Origin: Thalassotalea eurytherma
GTDB taxonomy: Bacteria > Pseudomonadota > Gammaproteobacteria > Enterobacterales > Alteromonadaceae
NCBI RefSeq assembly: GCF_030161415.1
Contig: NZ_BSSU01000012.1
Coordinates: 1 to 64,000 of the forward strand
Length of the DNA stretch: 64,000 nucleotides
Reading direction: 5' to 3'
In this document: positions 59,118 through 64,000 of the stretch, piece by piece
Position numbering within the stretch: the first letter of the stretch is position 1
Layout of the letters: each line of letters starts with the position of its first letter
Position numbers and translations under genes: made by a program
Notes under the pieces: model-generated
Seen by the model: the letters and a program-made list of their open reading frames with translations, nothing else
What the model was told of the DNA's origin: nothing
The model's database searches: none

Positions 59118-59915
59118 TTACGCAGCATTAGTACTTTCAAAAATTTTGTCGGCTGACGCTGCCACAAAACCAGTGTAAAGGGTACCGTCTTCCAATGGGT
59201 AACGTTTCGCGAATTCGTAGAAGCAGCTTGGGATTTCAAGTGCTCTATCACTAAATTCAACAACCGCTTGGTCAGCCATTGTTGATGATTGCTCAAGCTT
59301 AACTTGAGGATCGCCTTTAATTTCACCGCCTGACGCATTTAGTACAAAACCTGCATCTTTAAGTGTCTGGTTTACCGTTTCAATGTCATTATAGTTCTGT
59401 AAGTGATTAATACTTACAGTAAAGTGATTTGCGCGGTAACCCCATGCAGCCATCCATGCGGCGTATTCGCTTTCTGCTAGGAGTGCTTTGTAGTCTTCTG
59501 AGCTAACTTGCCAATGTGTGCCTGAGTATAAAAAGCTTTCATCTGCGATGGCTTTTTCATCAATTTGATCAACCATTTTACGAATAATGGTTTGTGCTTC
59601 GTCAGAAAACTCTTCAACAAGTAACTGGCTGATGAATACTTTTGGTAAGGTATTGTCAGCATGCTCAAAGTGCTTTGCGTAAAGTTTTTTTGCTTCGAAA
59701 TTGTATTCACCTTTCTCTACATAACCTAACGCTTCAAGATGAGCAGATAGTTTGCCAATGCATACTTTGTCGATATTGAATGTACGGTAAGCAACATGAT
59801 CATTGATAAGATCATTGCCTGAACCAAGCAATTGGTGAACGTTTTTTGCAGAAGGAGTTACAGTTAAGTAGTTGTCCCAAATTTTGTCAAAAAGTGCTTT
59901 CACTTGTGTAGTCAT
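59118..59915 (-). CDS. DUF1338-family protein (2-oxoadipate dioxygenase/decarboxylase-like)
   Basis: A 265-residue soluble protein. The stretches NDHVAYRTFN (His40, Arg44), RANHFTVSINHL and the Glu-bearing EIPSCFYEFAKRYP fit the DUF1338/HglS fold, a metal enzyme family that includes 2-oxoadipate dioxygenase/decarboxylase. This is a short member without the extra domains of HglS/YdcJ. It follows astD, so a role near arginine/glutamate or lysine-type catabolism is suggested by context only. A 192-base gap separates it from astD, so it may have its own promoter. Confidence 0.75.
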   Translation of the reverse strand: MTTQVKALFDKIWDNYLTVTPSAKNVHQLLGSGNDLINDHVAYRTFNIDKVCIGKLSAHLEALGYVEKGEYNFEAKKLYAKHFEHADNTLPKVFISQLLVEEFSDEAQTIIRKMVDQIDEKAIADESFLYSGTHWQVSSEDYKALLAESEYAAWMAAWGYRANHFTVSINHLQNYNDIETVNQTLKDAGFVLNASGGEIKGDPQVKLEQSSTMADQAVVEFSDRALEIPSCFYEFAKRYPLEDGTLYTGFVAASADKIFESTNAA

Positions 59916-60107
59916 AATACTTCCTCATATTTCTTAAAATAAATTCGAGTAAGGTAGAATGCTAAGCGACAAATTGTGTCAGAGGAGAGAAACTCATGAC
60001 GAAGGTAATCGCTTACCATTCGTCAGATAAGTTATAGATTATCGATGCTTTTGAAGAAGCAGGGGCGATTCCCTGCTACTTCCAATTGATAATCAAATAC
60101 TAGCATG

Positions 60108-61574
60108 TTAAATGCTTAAGCCTGGGCTTAACGTTGCTGGTAACTGAACTTTTTCAGCTTCGACAGAGGCAACTGGGAATGCACAGTAATCGGCTGCATA
60201 ATATGCACTAGCACGGTGGTTACCGCTATCGCCAATACCACCAAATGGTGCTGCTGAACTTGCGCCAGTTATTGGCTTATTCCAGTTAACAATACCAGCT
60301 CTAATACGAACGAAGAAATGATCGTAATCCGCTTGGCTATCAGCTAAAAGGCCAGCCGATAAACCAAAGCTTGTATTGTTTGCTTCAGCAATGGCTTTAT
60401 CAAAATCACTATAACGGTAGATTTTCAATAATGGGCCAAAGTGCTCTTCATCAGGCATGGTGATTGCTGTTACGTCTAAAATACCTGGTGTAACAAAGCC
60501 TGTACCTGCTTCTTTATGTGTTAACGGTAGTAAAGCTGTCGCACCTAAATCGACAAGTTGCGCTTGTGCATCTACTAAACCTAATGCTGCGCGTTCTGAA
60601 ATCATTGAACCGATAAACGGTTGATCTGCATCGTCGTAGTAACCAATTTTAATCGCTTTAGTGGCATTAACTAATTTCTCAATCAATGCATCACCTTCGC
60701 TACCTTCTTGAATGAATACACGACGAGCACAGGTACAACGTTGGCCGGTAGTAATAAAAGCAGATTGGATAATATCGTGAACAACGGCGTCAGTGTTCTC
60801 AACATCTTTGATAATCAATGGGTTATTACCACCCATTTCTAGTGCTAAGATTTTACCTGGCTTGCCAGCGTATTGTTCATGCAATAATTTACCCGTAGTT
60901 GAGCTACCGGTGAAAAACAGACCGTCGATATCATCATGGCTTGCAAGTGCTTTACCTGTATCAACTTCACCCTGTACAAGATTAATGATACCTTTTGGTA
61001 AACCAGCTTTTTCCCATAACTTTATGGTTTCTTGTGCAACCATTGGTGTTAATTCACTTGGCTTAAATACAATGGTATTACCAGCGATCAATGCCGGAAC
61101 AATATGTCCATTTGGTAAATGACCAGGGAAATTATAAGGACCAAATACTGCAACAACACCATGAGGCTTATGACGAATAAATGCTTTTGCACCAGGCATC
61201 GGGTTTTCAACCGTACCTGTACGTTCGTGATAAGCTTTTAATGAAATGGCTACTTTACCAACCATAGCACCAACTTCGGTACGCGTTTCCCAAAGTGGTT
61301 TGCCAGTTTCTTGAGCGATTGTTACCGCTAAAGCTTCTTTATTTGTTGTTAATTGCTCAGCAAATTTTTCAACGATTGCAATACGATCTTCTAAAGATGT
61401 TAATGCCCATGTATTAAATGCAGTGCGTGCTGCATTTACTGCTTCGTTTACTTGTGTAGCTGTCGCAGTATGACCTTGCCAAATCACTTCGTTCTTAGCA
61501 GGGTTTAATGATTTCATTTCATGGCCTTGGCCTTCTAACCAACTACCATTAATAAATTGAATCGCTTGAGACAT
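60108..61574 (-). CDS. astD: N-succinylglutamate 5-semialdehyde dehydrogenase AstD
   Basis: The fourth step of the arginine succinyltransferase pathway: it oxidises succinylglutamate semialdehyde with NAD. The 488-residue aldehyde dehydrogenase has [14 protein letters not shown] (near the cofactor site), [10 protein letters not shown] (catalytic Glu) and [11 protein letters not shown] (catalytic Cys). The start [11 protein letters not shown] matches AstD. It lies 15 bases after astA, so they share an operon. Confidence 0.94.
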   Translation of the reverse strand: MSQAIQFINGSWLEGQGHEMKSLNPAKNEVIWQGHTATATQVNEAVNAARTAFNTWALTSLEDRIAIVEKFAEQLTTNKEALAVTIAQETGKPLWETRTEVGAMVGKVAISLKAYHERTGTVENPMPGAKAFIRHKPHGVVAVFGPYNFPGHLPNGHIVPALIAGNTIVFKPSELTPMVAQETIKLWEKAGLPKGIINLVQGEVDTGKALASHDDIDGLFFTGSSTTGKLLHEQYAGKPGKILALEMGGNNPLIIKDVENTDAVVHDIIQSAFITTGQRCTCARRVFIQEGSEGDALIEKLVNATKAIKIGYYDDADQPFIGSMISERAALGLVDAQAQLVDLGATALLPLTHKEAGTGFVTPGILDVTAITMPDEEHFGPLLKIYRYSDFDKAIAEANNTSFGLSAGLLADSQADYDHFFVRIRAGIVNWNKPITGASSAAPFGGIGDSGNHRASAYYAADYCAFPVASVEAEKVQLPATLSPGLSI

Positions 61575-61589
61575 AAATGAATCCTCTAA

Positions 61590-62606
61590 TTAGTTGCTGG
61601 CAATGCGCACCCAGTCACCTTCAGTAACTAGCAATGCATCAGCGACAGCTTGCGGAATAACAACCTGATTGGCAGTTTCACGCAAAGAAATTTTTGTTTG
61701 TGTTGCTCTAAAGTCTTTTACCTTTGTGTTGCAAACAATGAAATTACCTTCTTCTGTCGGATCACCGATAATGACCTGAAGCTTGTTGCTTTGACGAACA
61801 GTTTTTATATCTTTAATACTTGCTTCAACGGTTGGGCCACCGTCGAATATGTCGACATAACCGCGACGCGCAAATCCTTCGGCTTCTAGCAATCGTAGTG
61901 CCGGTACAGTTTTATCATGCACCTTATTGATAACTTGCTGGGCTTCAGGGCTAAGTAAATTGACATAAATAGGGTATTTCGGCATCAACTCGGCGATAAA
62001 TACTTTTTTACCTATACCGGTTAAATAATCTGCCGTTGGGAAATCTAGTGAGAAAAAATGCGTTTCTAACCAGTCCCAAAATGGTGAGCGACCTTCTTCA
62101 TCTGAAACGCCGCGCATTTCCGCGATAACTGTTTCTGAAAAACGCTCATTGTGCTCTGCCATAAACATAAAACGAAAACGAGATAAAAAGCGCCCGTTAT
62201 TATTTTTTCGGCAGTTTTCAGATAAAAATAGCGTACAAATCTCTGACGCACCGGTGTAGTCATTACACAAAGATAATGTTTCTACTGTGTTATATACGTT
62301 TAATTCGCGAGAGTGGTGAACAACTTTACCTAAATGGTAATGATAAAACGCATCGTCTAAACCTACCGCAGCTTCAATACCACTTGTTCCAACGACTTGA
62401 CCCGTCTCGGTATCTTCCATGACAAAAAGATAACCTTCTGTACCCGGTTGAGTCACCGTTTTAGCAAATGACTCTTCAGCACGCTCAATGCGGCTTCTTA
62501 ATAACGTTTCATTGACAGGTAGTGATGTAAAACCGTGTCCTGATTCAATAGCGATGCGATGCAGTGAATCGTAATCACTATGACGAATAGGGCGTATAAT
62601 AATCAT
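61590..62606 (-). CDS. astA: arginine N-succinyltransferase AstA
   Basis: The first step of arginine degradation by the ast route: it transfers succinyl from succinyl-CoA to arginine. The 338-residue protein begins IIIRPIRHSDYDSLHRIA and contains GTSGIEAAVGLDDAFYHYH and SENCRKNNNGRFLSRFRF, typical of the family. It sits between argD/astC and astD. Confidence 0.94.
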   Translation of the reverse strand: MIIIRPIRHSDYDSLHRIAIESGHGFTSLPVNETLLRSRIERAEESFAKTVTQPGTEGYLFVMEDTETGQVVGTSGIEAAVGLDDAFYHYHLGKVVHHSRELNVYNTVETLSLCNDYTGASEICTLFLSENCRKNNNGRFLSRFRFMFMAEHNERFSETVIAEMRGVSDEEGRSPFWDWLETHFFSLDFPTADYLTGIGKKVFIAELMPKYPIYVNLLSPEAQQVINKVHDKTVPALRLLEAEGFARRGYVDIFDGGPTVEASIKDIKTVRQSNKLQVIIGDPTEEGNFIVCNTKVKDFRATQTKISLRETANQVVIPQAVADALLVTEGDWVRIASN

Positions 62607-62676
62607 AAAAAAAGTCCTGTTTCGTGAAATTGACGTTCGTAAGCACTAGGCTTACGAACCATGCAAAAGCCTGTTA

Positions 62677-63927
<1,251 letters not shown>

Positions 63928-64000
63928 TTATCTCACCAGCTAATCATTTAATCAATTACTGATAAAAAATAGGCGGCCATTATGTCAGAAAATTTACCGT

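Noticed and set aside
63982..64000. The start of a plus-strand gene at the right edge (ATG at 63982)
   Set aside because: Only six codons are visible, preceded by a weak aggcgg. This cannot be told from chance, though a divergent gene there is possible.

Overview
This window comes from a moderately AT-rich marine gammaproteobacterium, most likely of the order Alteromonadales and probably Colwelliaceae (a Thalassotalea/Colwellia-like genome). The reasons are the ribosomal gene order, small lineage-restricted proteins (a TIGR02922-like protein and a DUF3802-like protein), type III pantothenate kinase in the coaA slot, two EF-G genes, an ast arginine-catabolic cluster and scattered GTCATT...AATC hairpin repeats. 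The placement is inferred from gene content and was not tested by a search.

Layout. 1-762: no gene; an intrinsic terminator and a small array of hairpin repeats. 763-4632: a three-gene polysaccharide export cassette (beta-barrel porin, Wza-like exporter, Wzc-like kinase) with no glycosyltransferases in view. 4660-7441: murB-birA-coaX. 7551-9191: tRNA-Thr, tRNA-Tyr, tRNA-Gly, tRNA-Thr and the first tuf gene. 9604-10060: a small conserved protein and tRNA-Trp. 10137-22268: secE-nusG, rplK-rplA, rplJ-rplL and rpoB-rpoC. 22563-27232: the str operon (rpsL, rpsG, fusA, second tuf). 27233-31200: a partial third copy of the tuf 3' end, then a CreA-like lipoprotein, a small Fur-box gene and a TonB-dependent receptor. 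31265-42795: mixed housekeeping genes (rluF, an SPFH protein, a GGDEF protein, a second EF-G, an LpxH-like phosphoesterase with an OlsF-like acyltransferase, dapE, a RecQ-family helicase). 43034-57069: the S10, spc and alpha ribosomal operons, including the small genes rpmD and rpmJ. 57210-63891: prkB, an OsmC-family protein, a DUF3802-like protein and the ast cluster (DUF1338 protein, astD, astA, argD/astC).

Most of the window serves transcription and translation: RNA polymerase core subunits, most ribosomal proteins, elongation factors, SecE/SecY, NusG and tRNAs. Several of these units start at promoters with a near-consensus -10 box followed by a GC-rich discriminator, and several carry recognisable autoregulatory leaders (L10 leader, S10 leader, alpha-operon S4 site). 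The iron block at 28.2-31.2 kb is marked by a perfect Fur box and a near-perfect one.

I found no convincing new multi-gene defence or metabolic system. The points most worth a second look are: the strong codon bias and promoter of the EF-G gene outside the str operon compared with the str-operon copy; the 113-bp third copy of the tuf 3' end carrying a different terminator; the covarying hairpin array near the left end; the orphan polysaccharide-export trio; and the LpxH-like/OlsF-like lipid gene pair.
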